Source: an uncultured Polaribacter sp. (GTDB lineage Bacteria; Bacteroidota; Bacteroidia; Flavobacteriales; Flavobacteriaceae). Taken from it: a stretch of DNA of 64,000 bases. The stretch is from the NCBI GenBank assembly GCA_943787375.1, contig CALSME010000002.1:310001-374000 (forward strand). The letters run 5' to 3'. The notes under the pieces are model-generated. The model saw only the letters and a program-made list of their open reading frames with translations. It did not search any database and was not told the origin of the DNA. Shown here piece by piece: positions 26,092 through 34,245 of this stretch. Position 1 is the first letter of the stretch. Each line of letters begins with the position of its first letter. A program made the position numbers and the translations under genes.

Positions 26092-26892
26092 ATGAAAAAA
26101 TTAGTACTAAGTGTAGCTTTTATAGCTGCAACAACAATGAGTTTTGCACAAGTTGGTATTGGAACTACGACACCAGAAGCTTCTGCCGTTTTAGATCTTA
26201 CTTCTACCACACAAGGACTTTTACCTCCAAGATTAACAGAAGCCCAAATGAATGCTGTTACTTCTCCAGTAGAAGGCTTAATGGTGTATTGTTCGGACTG
26301 TGTTGCCAAAGGGATGTATGTTTTTACAGGAAGTGCTTGGGAACAATTAGCAGGACAAGATCTAGCAACGCAAGAGGTAATTTCTTCTAGTGGAGAAATA
26401 TGGATGAATAAAAATTTGGGAGCATTACGTGTAGCAACTTCGTCTGCAGATGCTGCTTCTTATGGAGATTTGTACCAATGGGGGAGAACCACAGATGGGC
26501 ATGAAAAAAGAAATTCTACAACAGCAGCAGGCCCTGTGGCTAGTGGTAGTGAAGGAGCAAACTTTATTACCGGATCACCTGCTTGGTTAAGTAGCATAGA
26601 TGATACACGTTGGGGCGCTCCTAAAACGGCGAACGACCCTTGCCCTACAGGATATAGAGTGCCTACAGAAACAGAATTAAATGCAGAACGTTTGTTGTTT
26701 CCAACCAATAATGCTGCTGGTGCTTATAATTCTGAGCTAAAGTTACCGGTTGCTGGTTACCGCAGCTACAGTACTGGTGCACTTGATAATGTAGGTACCA
26801 CTGGCTACTATTGGTCTAGTACTATGTCAATGACGCTTACAAGCGTTACCTCTTCTTCGAGAATAGTAGTAATAATGTCACATAGCCAATAA
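26092..26892 (+). CDS. Secreted FISUMP-like variable protein, copy 2
   Basis: A 266-aa paralogue of copies 1 and 3 with the same signal peptide and lectin-like domain (YQWGRTTDGHEKRN, DPCPTGYRVPTETEL, YYWSSTMS). The typical family continuation (KRYLFFENSSNN) is readable in the -1 frame, and the conserved SVRCIKE ending (stop 26933-26935) needs a second shift. Two single-base losses near 26829 and 26883 would explain this, so the present stop at 26892 replaces the usual C-terminus. Its middle part also differs by a short deletion (LNGTTPYDWLSTQDN in copy 1 against TGSPAWLSSIDD here). Confidence 0.7.
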   Translation: MKKLVLSVAFIAATTMSFAQVGIGTTTPEASAVLDLTSTTQGLLPPRLTEAQMNAVTSPVEGLMVYCSDCVAKGMYVFTGSAWEQLAGQDLATQEVISSSGEIWMNKNLGALRVATSSADAASYGDLYQWGRTTDGHEKRNSTTAAGPVASGSEGANFITGSPAWLSSIDDTRWGAPKTANDPCPTGYRVPTETELNAERLLFPTNNAAGAYNSELKLPVAGYRSYSTGALDNVGTTGYYWSSTMSMTLTSVTSSSRIVVIMSHSQ

Positions 26893-26935
26893 CTATCATG
26901 CTTACGGCTTTTCAGTACGTTGCATTAAGGAGTAA
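26758..26935 (+). repeat. Variable region of copy 2 (VR-like)
   Basis: Most diverged of the three variable regions and six bases longer between TGG and the conserved 3' end (100 against 94). It ends with the same TCAGTACGTTGCATTAAGGA. Confidence 0.65.
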
Positions 26936-26952
26936 GCACCCTTTAAACTTAC

Positions 26953-26984
26953 ATTGGCTACCCTACGGGGTAGCCAATTTTTAA
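26953..26984 (+). terminator. Strong terminator present only after copy 2
   Basis: ATTGGCTACCC (26953-26963), loop TACG, GGGTAGCCAAT (26968-26978), then TTTTT. Copies 1 and 3 lack this hairpin and have CGTAACAATTTTTT at the same place. Confidence 0.8.
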
Positions 26985-27014
26985 ATACCGTTTTACGTTT
27001 TATTTATTTTACGA

Positions 27015-27146
27015 ATGACAGTGCAAGAAAAAATTAATTTAGCAGCACAACCTAATAAGTTGTATCTTTTTAAAGAAAGAAGACGTTTTATCCTTTCTTT
27101 AAAAAACAGCAGCTATTTCCATTTAATTAAACAAATGCACGATTAA
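27015..27146 (+). pseudogene. Truncated copy of the small MutS-domain-I-like gene (after copy 2)
   Basis: Same 43-codon fusion as at 25895, produced by the second duplication junction at 27072. Confidence 0.6.
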
Positions 27147-27211
27147 ACAACAAAATACCTGCAATTGCAACAGGTTTAAAATGGCATAAAATTATTTAAA
27201 AAAACAAAAAA

Positions 27212-27988
27212 ATGAAAAAATTAGTATTAAGTGTAGCTTTTATCGCTGCAACAACAATGAGTTTTGCACAAATTGGTATTGGAACTTCGACACCAGAAGC
27301 TTCTGCTGTTTTAGATCTTACTTCTACCACACAAGGACTTTTACCTCCAAGATTAACAGAAGCCCAAATAAATGTTATTGTTTCTCCAGTAGAAGGCTTA
27401 ATGGTGTATTGTTCGGACTGTGCTGTCAAAGGGATGTATGTTTTTACAGGAGGTGCTTGGGAACAAATAACAGGTTCTTCTGTGCCTTATGTAGCAATTT
27501 CTTCTAGTGGAGAAACATGGATGAATAAAAATTTGGGAGCATTACATGAAGCAACTTCGTCTACAGATGCTGCTGCTTACGGAGATTTGTACCAATGGGG
27601 GAGAACCACAGATGGGCATGAAAAAAGAAATTCTACAGTAGTAGCAGGCCCTGTGGCTAGTGGTAGTGAAGGAGCAAACTTTATTACCAGCGGAACAACG
27701 CCTTTTGATTGGTTAAGTACCCAAGATAATACACGTTGGGGAGTTCCTAAAACGGCGAACGACCCTTGCCCTACAGGATATAGAGTGCCTACAGAAACAG
27801 AATTAAATGCAGAACGTTTGTTGTTTCCAACCAATAATGCAGCTGGTGCTTATAATTCTGAGCTAAAGTTACCGGTTGCTGGTAGCCGCCGCTACTATAC
27901 TGGTGCACTTTATGAGGTAGGTGTCAGAGGCTTCTATTGGACTAGTACCATTAATGGCACTACCGCGAGTACCCTAAGCCTTCAGTAG
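27212..27988 (+). CDS. Secreted FISUMP-like variable protein, copy 3
   Basis: A 258-aa paralogue with the same signal peptide, stalk and lectin-like domain. The VR begins AGC-CGC-CGC-TAC-TAT where copies 1 and 2 have TAC-CGC-CAC-CAC-AGT and TAC-CGC-AGC-TAC-AGT. The frame ends at TAG 27986-27988. The usual family end (SSSNVNMFGY, then GFSVRCIKE, stop 28053-28055) lies in the +1 frame, with the break around CTTC at 27980-27983. An indel, a sequence error or a programmed shift are all possible. Confidence 0.72.
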   Translation: MKKLVLSVAFIAATTMSFAQIGIGTSTPEASAVLDLTSTTQGLLPPRLTEAQINVIVSPVEGLMVYCSDCAVKGMYVFTGGAWEQITGSSVPYVAISSSGETWMNKNLGALHEATSSTDAAAYGDLYQWGRTTDGHEKRNSTVVAGPVASGSEGANFITSGTTPFDWLSTQDNTRWGVPKTANDPCPTGYRVPTETELNAERLLFPTNNAAGAYNSELKLPVAGSRRYYTGALYEVGVRGFYWTSTINGTTASTLSLQ

Positions 27989-28055
27989 TAGTAATGTTAA
28001 CATGTTCGGTTACGATCGTTCTTACGGCTTTTCAGTACGTTGCATTAAGGAGTAA
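27884..28055 (+). repeat. Variable region of copy 3 (VR-like)
   Basis: It differs from copies 1 and 2 mainly at first and second codon positions and ends in TACGGCTTTTCAGTACGTTG followed by CATTAAGGAGTAA. The same 3' sequence, with a few changes, recurs at 28286-28314 as a possible template end. Confidence 0.65.
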
Positions 28056-28127
28056 AACCTTTGGGTTTTGCACCCTTTAAACGTAACAATTTTTTAAATT
28101 CCGTTTTACGTTTTATTTATTTTACGA

Positions 28128-28304
28128 ATGACAGTGCAAGAAAAAATTAATTTAGCAGCACAACCTAATAAGTTGTATCTTTTTAAAGAGGGCATGTTTT
28201 ATAAAGCCTATAACCAAAATACAATGTGGTTTGTACAACACATAAACCCTTACAAAGTAACCATTAAGTATATAAAAAATTGCAAACGGCTTTTCAGTAC
28301 GTAG
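28128..28304 (+). CDS. Small MutS-domain-I-like ORF fused to a VR-type 3' end (truncated)
   Basis: 58 codons starting MTVQEKINLAAQPNKLY. The stretch LFKEGMFYKAYNQNTMWFVQ resembles the start of MutS domain I (F-x-x-G-x-F-Y-x-x-(F/Y)-x-x-(D/N)). From memory, small proteins of this kind lie next to reverse transcriptases in Bacteroidota DGRs. After KYIKNCK the frame runs into sequence copied from the 3' end of the variable regions and stops, so the gene is truncated by a deletion. It is the longest of three copies. Confidence 0.5.
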   Translation: MTVQEKINLAAQPNKLYLFKEGMFYKAYNQNTMWFVQHINPYKVTIKYIKNCKRLFST

Positions 28305-28314
28305 CATTAAGGAG
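28286..28314 (+). other. Stranded VR/TR-like 3' end (candidate template-repeat remnant)
   Basis: ACGGCTTTTCAGTACGT is identical to the end of VR copies 2 and 3. The following AGCATTAAGGAGAAC differs from VR TGCATTAAGGAGTAA at a few bases, as IMH* of a DGR template differs from IMH of its target. It lies outside any variable gene. Confidence 0.5.
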
Positions 28315-28372
28315 AACAGTTTTTGTGATACGGTTAATTGTTGAGATCATAAGAACATTAAAATAAAAAATT

Positions 28373-29710
28373 ATGAAGTATTTATGTTTAGTATTCATTA
28401 CAATACTAACACTCAAACAAACAAATGCACAAGCCATTTCGGGAAATTTAAAACATCATGCAGGTCAAGAATTTACCTTCCAAGGATTTGATTATTACGA
28501 AACCAAAGATCTGGCAACAACTGTTGTCGACAGTCTCGGAAACTTTACACTCCATTACCCAAAAGAATACAAAGGCATGGCATTGTTAAAAAGCCAAGAT
28601 AAGAATAGTTTGGTGCTTTTGCTTGGTAAAGAGCCTTTCGTTACAATACAAGGTACACATATTACAGAAATCGATAGTTTGCAGTTTAATGCAACCGAAA
28701 ATGCAACATTTTTTAAGTATGCAATAGGGCAAGGTTATAGAACCAATGCATTAAATGCTTGGAAATATTTAGACAAGTTGTACAACATGGATAAACAATT
28801 TACTGAACAAAAAAAAGTAAAAAAAATAATCCAAAAAGAGTTACAACGCATCAAAGAAACAGCTCAAAAACTAGTAAACGGTTTAGCTACTGATAGTTAT
28901 TTACGATGGTTTATTCCGTATAGAAAGTTTATACAAGAAATGCCTACTATTATTAGAACCGAAACAGAACGCATACCAGCAAGTATTGCTTTGTTTAGGA
29001 ATACAGATTTTAACCATGCAAATTGGAAAACGAGTGGGGTACTTAAAGAGTTTATTGAAGCACATTATTTTATGTTGGAAAACTATAAAAGTTTAGAGGA
29101 GAATGCAGTAGAAATGAACTTAAGCAGCAAGGCGCTTATTTATAATTTAAAAGACAACAAAGAATTGTTGAATAAGGTGTCTAAAGAATTGTTTATTTAT
29201 TTAGAGGAACGAAGTTTATATAAAGCATCCAAATATTTGGCTGTTGAACTGCTAACCAATCATAGAAAAACATTAGAACTCAATGTAATAAAGCGTTTAG
29301 AAAAGTATGGTTCGCTTAAAATAGGAAATAAAGCACCAAATATACAATTTGCAGATAAAAAATTAAGCGATTATCAGCAGCCTGTATTGTTGGTTTTTGG
29401 AGTAAGTGACTGTGCTGCATGTAAAACAGAAGCTGTAGAAATGTTAAAATATTATGACACTTGGAAAGCAGAAAAAAATGTAGAAGTGGTTTATATAAGT
29501 TTAGACACAGATAAAACAGTGTATGAACAAGCCTATAAAAATGCACCTTGGCAAATGGTGAATGACTTTAAGGGTTGGAAATCAGAAATAGTAAAATCAT
29601 ATGCTATTTATGGAACACCCACTTATTTTTTATTGGATGCAGAAGGTAAAATAGTATCGCATATAAACTCAGTAGGGCATGCAAATGCTTTTATTATGTC
29701 TAGACTTTAA
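28373..29710 (+). CDS. Secreted thioredoxin-like (TlpA/ResA-type) protein
   Basis: A 445-aa protein. It has a signal peptide (MKYLCLVFITILTLKQTNA), an N-terminal ~100-residue DUF4369-like beta domain (GHAGQEFTFQG-type strands), a helical middle, and a C-terminal thioredoxin fold from ~335 with LLVFGVSDCAACKTEAVEML (CxxC = CAAC) and the cis-Pro segment YGTPTYFLLDAEGKI. It probably acts as a periplasmic or surface thiol-disulfide oxidoreductase. It follows the variable-gene region directly, but no functional link is evident. Confidence 0.82.
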   Translation: MKYLCLVFITILTLKQTNAQAISGNLKHHAGQEFTFQGFDYYETKDLATTVVDSLGNFTLHYPKEYKGMALLKSQDKNSLVLLLGKEPFVTIQGTHITEIDSLQFNATENATFFKYAIGQGYRTNALNAWKYLDKLYNMDKQFTEQKKVKKIIQKELQRIKETAQKLVNGLATDSYLRWFIPYRKFIQEMPTIIRTETERIPASIALFRNTDFNHANWKTSGVLKEFIEAHYFMLENYKSLEENAVEMNLSSKALIYNLKDNKELLNKVSKELFIYLEERSLYKASKYLAVELLTNHRKTLELNVIKRLEKYGSLKIGNKAPNIQFADKKLSDYQQPVLLVFGVSDCAACKTEAVEMLKYYDTWKAEKNVEVVYISLDTDKTVYEQAYKNAPWQMVNDFKGWKSEIVKSYAIYGTPTYFLLDAEGKIVSHINSVGHANAFIMSRL

Positions 29711-29725
29711 GTTTTTAATCGATAG

Positions 29726-29758
29726 AATTCCCCGAGGCTCTGCCTCCGAGGAGCTTAG
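29726..29758. repeat. Short GC-rich REP-like element
   Basis: CCCCGAGGCTCTGCCTCCGA stands out from AT-rich surroundings: a GAGGC/GCCTC dyad with CCGAGG repeated. It resembles short intergenic palindromes common in flavobacteria and may serve as a terminator for the converging genes. Confidence 0.35.
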
Positions 29759-29853
29759 TTTTCAAGATGTTGTGTTTTCTCTTTTAGTAGATTTTTCTCT
29801 AAAAAAAATAGAGAAACTTAATAACAGCAGTATGGATAAAATCCATGTCTTTG

Positions 29854-31116
29854 TTATTTTTTAGAATACTTTTTTCTTGAAGGCCTGTTTTTAGATGGTT
29901 TATTCTTTTGGTTTGAGGCATTTGAAGTCTTCTTTCCAAAAGAGCCTTTACTTTGCGTAGCTGCTCTTTTTGGAGGTGCTGTATCTGTTGGTTCGAAACC
30001 TGCTACGATCGTAGAGTTCAATTTCTCTTTTAATAATTTTTCAATCTCGTTTTGGTATTCAATTTCTTCACTACAAACCAAAGAGATTGCCTCTCCAGCA
30101 GCACCAGCTCTTCCTGTTCTTCCAATTCGATGTACATAATCTTCAGGAACGTTTGGCAATTCAAAATTAATGACATGTGGCAATAATGGAATGTCTAAAC
30201 CACGCGCAGCAATGTCGGTAGCTACTAAAATCTTAATGGTATTGTCTTTAAAATTTCGAAGCGCTTTTGTTCTGGCTCCTTGGCTTTTATTTCCGTGAAT
30301 TGCAGCAGCAGAAATGCCGGCTTTTATTAGCTTTTCAGTCAATTTGTTTGCACCATGTTTGGTTCTTGTAAAAACCAACACCTGCGTCCAGTTGTTGTCT
30401 TTAATTAATTTAATAGTAAACTCGGTTTTCCTTTTTTTATCCACTTTATAAACCTTGTGGGTTACTTTTTTTGCTGTTGAATTTTGAGGCGCCGTTTCTA
30501 CAGAAACAGGATTTCTTAAAATACCAGCAGCGAGTTTTTTAATATCGTTTGAAAAAGTAGCAGAAAACATTAAGTTTTGACGCTTTTCTGGCATAAAACG
30601 AATGATTTTGTTGATGTCTCTTACAAAACCCATGTCCAACATTCTATCTGCTTCGTCTAAAATTAATACCTCTACACGTTTAAAAGAGAGCGCTTTTCGA
30701 TCATGTAAATCCAACAGTCTTCCGGGAGTTGCCACCAAAATATCAACCCCATTTTTCAAGGTAGCTATTTGTGGTTTTGCGTTTACGCCACCAAAAATAA
30801 CCGTCGATTTAATGTTTACATACTTACTGTATTCTCGCACATTGTCATGTACCTGTGCAGCGAGTTCTCTTGTTGGTGTTAACACCAACGCACGCAAAGG
30901 TCTGTATTTTGGGTGTTTAGTTTCTGATAAATACTGTAAAACAGGCAAGGTAAATCCTGCTGTTTTTCCAGTTCCTGTTTGCGCAGAAGCTAAAATATCT
31001 TTTCCTTTTAAAATATGTGGAATTGCTTTTTCTTGTATGGGAGACGGTTTGGTATACCCTTTCTCTTCAACGGCTTTTACCAATGCTGAAGACAAACCTA
31101 AATCTGAAAATGTCAT
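29854..31116 (-). CDS. DEAD-box RNA helicase (RhlE-like)
   Basis: A 420-aa ATP-dependent RNA helicase: Q-motif YTKPSPIQ (~20-27), motif I AQTGTGKT (~44-51), motif II DEAD, motif III SAT and motif [10 protein letters not shown]. The C-terminal tail is Lys/Ser/Asn-rich ([12 protein letters not shown]), probably an RNA-binding extension. Such proteins act in ribosome maturation or RNA turnover and are often cold-induced. It is a single gene. Confidence 0.93.
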   Translation of the reverse strand: MTFSDLGLSSALVKAVEEKGYTKPSPIQEKAIPHILKGKDILASAQTGTGKTAGFTLPVLQYLSETKHPKYRPLRALVLTPTRELAAQVHDNVREYSKYVNIKSTVIFGGVNAKPQIATLKNGVDILVATPGRLLDLHDRKALSFKRVEVLILDEADRMLDMGFVRDINKIIRFMPEKRQNLMFSATFSNDIKKLAAGILRNPVSVETAPQNSTAKKVTHKVYKVDKKRKTEFTIKLIKDNNWTQVLVFTRTKHGANKLTEKLIKAGISAAAIHGNKSQGARTKALRNFKDNTIKILVATDIAARGLDIPLLPHVINFELPNVPEDYVHRIGRTGRAGAAGEAISLVCSEEIEYQNEIEKLLKEKLNSTIVAGFEPTDTAPPKRAATQSKGSFGKKTSNASNQKNKPSKNRPSRKKYSKK

Positions 31117-31280
31117 AGAAATTATTTAAGAAGCACACTTTATGTAGCGGTTTCTGAGGACAAAGATACATTCTTTTAAGTTGAGGGTTTGCAAAGATTT
31201 AGAGGGCTTTTTAGGTGAATTCTTTTGCCATTGAATTTACAAGTAGTAATTTCATCACTTCAAACTAAATCTCAACTCAT

Positions 31281-34112
31281 ATGAAAGCTGTTTTTCAAGT
31301 TATTTTATTTCTTTTTTCAGTAAGTTTTTTTGCACAACAAGCCACAGATGCTGCGCTTATTCAAGAAGCTTTGCTTCAAAAAACAACACTGGCAAACAAT
31401 TCGTTGGTTAAAAATGTAAACTTCGTTAGCATGGGGCCAACAGTCATGAGTGGACGTGTGGCAGATGTTGCTGTAAATCCAGAGAATAGCACAGAGTTTT
31501 ATGTAGGGTATGCTTCAGGGGGGTTGTGGTATACCAATAATAATGGAACCACTTTTACGCCAGTGCTTGATAATGCTCCCACGCAAAATGTAGGAGACAT
31601 TGCTGTCGACTGGAATTCTGGAACACTATGGGTAGGAACTGGAGAGAAAAATTCTTCCCGATCTAGTTATGCTGGAATCGGAATTTTAAAATCTACCGAC
31701 CAAGGAAAAACGTGGAGCAATGTTGGTTTGCCAGATGCGCATCATATCAGTAGAATTTTAATCAACCCAAAGAATGCCAATGAAGTTATAGTAGGAGTTA
31801 TTGGCCATTTATATTCTTCCAACGAAGAAAGAGGGGTGTTTAAAACAACAGATGGAGGAGCAACTTGGACAAAGTCATTGTTTATAAATAATGAAACAGG
31901 TATTATAGACGTTGCGGCAGCGCCAGAGAATTTTAATGTGATGTATGCTGCCTCATGGGAAAGAGCGCGTACAGCATGGAATTTTGACGGTGACGGAAGT
32001 AATTCGGCCATTTATAAAAGTATGGATGCTGGAAGCTCATGGACAAAGATTGCAGATAAAAGTGGTTTTCCAACAGGAAATGGTGTGGGTAGAATAGGTT
32101 TGGCCGTTTTTAATGAAAATACCGTATATGCTTTGCACGACAGTCAATTTAGAAGACCAAAAAATAAAGATAAAAAACCCTCAGACGATTTAACAAAAGA
32201 AGATTTTAAAAGCATGTCTTCAAGTGATTTTTTACAATTAACCGATAAAAAGCTGAATACTTATCTAAAAAATAACGGCTTTCAAGAAAAATACCGCGCC
32301 GAAAACGTAAAACAAATGCTGCGTGTTGGAACTGTAAAACCGATCGATTTGGCACGTTATTTAGAAGATGCCAATTCGATGTTGTTTGATACACAAGTAA
32401 TTGGTGCAGAGGTTTTTAAAACAACCAATGGCGGGAAGTCTTGGAAGAAAACACATGAAAACTTCTTGGAGGGTGTGTATAGTTCTTATGGATATTATTT
32501 TGGAGAGATACGAGTAGATCTACAAGATGAAAACGGTATTTATGTAATGGGAGTTCCTATTATAAAATCGAAAGATGGCGGAAAAACATTTACATCAATT
32601 AGCAAAGAAAACGTGCATTCAGATCATCAAGCACTGTGGGTAAACCCAAACAAATCTGGGCATCTTTTAAATGGAAATGATGGCGGATTGAATCTTTCTT
32701 ATGACGATGGTAAAAACTGGACAAAGCTAAACGATCCTGCTGTGGGGCAATTTTATTCGGTGTATGCAGACAATCAGAAAAACTATCATGTTTATGGAGG
32801 CTTGCAAGATAATGGTGTTTGGGTTGCTTCAAACACTGCAAAAATGAATAAAGGCTGGAAACAAACCGGTAAAAACCCCTATGAATCTATTATGGGCGGA
32901 GATGGAATGCAAGTGCAAGTAGACGATCGAAACCCGAACATTGTCTATACAGGATATCAATTTGGAAACTATTACCGCATTAACAGAGCAACGGGAAAGA
33001 GAACTTACATTCAACCAAAACACACCTTAGGAGAAACACCTTACCGGTTTAATTGGCAAACCCCCATTCATTTATCAAGACACAACCAAGATATTTTATA
33101 TCTAGGAGGCAACAAATTGCATCGCTCTCTAAACAAAGGAACTACTTGGGAAACCATTTCGGCCGATTTAACTACGGGAGGAAAGAAAGGAAATGTAGCC
33201 TATGGAACGTTGACGTCAATTTCTGAAAGTCCTTTTCAATTTGGAGTCATTTATGTGGGTTCCGATGATGGATACATTCATGTTACTAAAAATGGTGGAG
33301 GAAGCTGGACACGAATTTCGAATGATTTACCAAAAAATTTATGGGTGTCAAGAGTCATTGCTTCAACACACAAAAAAGAACGGGTATATGTTACTTTAAA
33401 CGGGTATCGTTTTGACGATTTTACTTCTTACGTATATGTTTCTGATGATTATGGACAAACGTGGAAAAGCATTGCTGCAGGCATTCCAGCATCCGCTGTA
33501 AATGTTGTAAAGGAAGACCCAGCAAACGAAAAACTCTTGTATGTAGGAACAGATAACGGGGTGTATGTTTCTTTGAATTCTGGTGCGTCTTGGGAAGTGT
33601 TTCGTAAAAACATACCCAATGTTGCAGTGCATGATTTGGTGATTCAACCCACAGCAAAACATTTAATAATAGGAACACATGGACGTAGTTTGTACAAAGC
33701 AGACATTGCTCCTTTGCAAAAAATGACGGAGGATGTTTTGGCAAAAAAGACACATATTTTTGCAATTAAAAATATTCGAAAAAATACTTCCTGGGGACGT
33801 TCTTGGAGTCCGTGGAGAAAAGCGAATACACCTGAATTGAAGATTCCTTTTTATTCAAATTCAACCCAAGAAATGAATGTTACAGTTTTTAAAGATGCGG
33901 TTAAAGTAAATACGATGACAGTTTTGGCAGACAAAGGGTACAATGAAGTAACTTTTGATGTGTCTTTTTCTAAAAAAGGGAAAAGAACTTTTGAGAAGAA
34001 AAACCCTAAAGGAGATGCTTTAAAAGCGGCTAAAAATGGTGTTTTCTACCTACCAAAAGGAAAATATGTTGTAAAAATTGGTGATGAAGCGCGTGCATTT
34101 GAGGTGAAGTAA
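31281..34112 (+). CDS. Sortilin/VPS10-like Asp-box repeat protein, secreted
   Basis: A 943-aa protein with a signal peptide (MKAVFQVILFLFSVSFFA). It carries many BNR/Asp-box blades of the form S/T-x-D-x-G-x-(T/S)-W (KSTDQGKTWS, KTTDGGATWT, KSMDAGSSWT, KTTNGGKSWK, VSDDYGQTWK), indicating one or two large beta-propellers of the sortilin or xyloglucanase type. Propeller ends such as IGTHGRSLYKADI are visible. The C-terminal ~130 residues form a separate beta domain. The family lacks an assigned substrate. Confidence 0.85.
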   Translation: MKAVFQVILFLFSVSFFAQQATDAALIQEALLQKTTLANNSLVKNVNFVSMGPTVMSGRVADVAVNPENSTEFYVGYASGGLWYTNNNGTTFTPVLDNAPTQNVGDIAVDWNSGTLWVGTGEKNSSRSSYAGIGILKSTDQGKTWSNVGLPDAHHISRILINPKNANEVIVGVIGHLYSSNEERGVFKTTDGGATWTKSLFINNETGIIDVAAAPENFNVMYAASWERARTAWNFDGDGSNSAIYKSMDAGSSWTKIADKSGFPTGNGVGRIGLAVFNENTVYALHDSQFRRPKNKDKKPSDDLTKEDFKSMSSSDFLQLTDKKLNTYLKNNGFQEKYRAENVKQMLRVGTVKPIDLARYLEDANSMLFDTQVIGAEVFKTTNGGKSWKKTHENFLEGVYSSYGYYFGEIRVDLQDENGIYVMGVPIIKSKDGGKTFTSISKENVHSDHQALWVNPNKSGHLLNGNDGGLNLSYDDGKNWTKLNDPAVGQFYSVYADNQKNYHVYGGLQDNGVWVASNTAKMNKGWKQTGKNPYESIMGGDGMQVQVDDRNPNIVYTGYQFGNYYRINRATGKRTYIQPKHTLGETPYRFNWQTPIHLSRHNQDILYLGGNKLHRSLNKGTTWETISADLTTGGKKGNVAYGTLTSISESPFQFGVIYVGSDDGYIHVTKNGGGSWTRISNDLPKNLWVSRVIASTHKKERVYVTLNGYRFDDFTSYVYVSDDYGQTWKSIAAGIPASAVNVVKEDPANEKLLYVGTDNGVYVSLNSGASWEVFRKNIPNVAVHDLVIQPTAKHLIIGTHGRSLYKADIAPLQKMTEDVLAKKTHIFAIKNIRKNTSWGRSWSPWRKANTPELKIPFYSNSTQEMNVTVFKDAVKVNTMTVLADKGYNEVTFDVSFSKKGKRTFEKKNPKGDALKAAKNGVFYLPKGKYVVKIGDEARAFEVK

Positions 34113-34186
34113 TTCATGCAGCTGCTAGGCTTCAAATTAAAATTATTTAAAATAAATCTAAATACGGGCGAAAACGATGTAATTTC

Positions 34187-34218
34187 TTTGCTTTGCGAGT
34201 TGTTTCGGTGTATTTTTG
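34187..34218 (+). promoter_or_regulatory. Promoter of the sdhCAB operon
   Basis: TTTG at 34187-34190 (and 34192-34195) and TATTTTTG at 34211-34218 fit the -33/-7 consensus with a spacing of about 20 bp, 27 bases before the sdhC ATG. Confidence 0.6.
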
Positions 34219-34245
34219 CGCCTTAAATTTATAACTATTTATACA

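Larger units (their letters stand above)
25952..27071 (+). repeat. Tandem unit 2 (~1.12 kb)
   Basis: It runs from AAAGAAAGAAGACG to the next occurrence of the same sequence and contains a leader, FISUMP copy 2 and a truncated MutS-I-like start. It is nearly identical to 27072-28194 apart from the variable region and a terminator insertion. Confidence 0.8.
27072..28194 (+). repeat. Tandem unit 3 (~1.12 kb)
   Basis: Third copy of the unit. Its right end continues into the longer MutS-I-like ORF rather than into another unit head, so it marks the original right side of the duplicated segment. TTTTTAAAGA is shared by the left border (~23766) and the right border (~28190). Confidence 0.8.

Noticed and set aside
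24979-28055. CRISPR array or phage tail locus
   Set aside because: The repeats are ~1.1 kb gene-length tandem copies with no short repeat-spacer pattern, and no phage structural, terminase or integrase genes are nearby.
23000-28400. A reverse transcriptase gene belonging to the variable-gene array
   Set aside because: No frame on either strand shows RT motifs (such as YxDD) in this region or elsewhere in the window.
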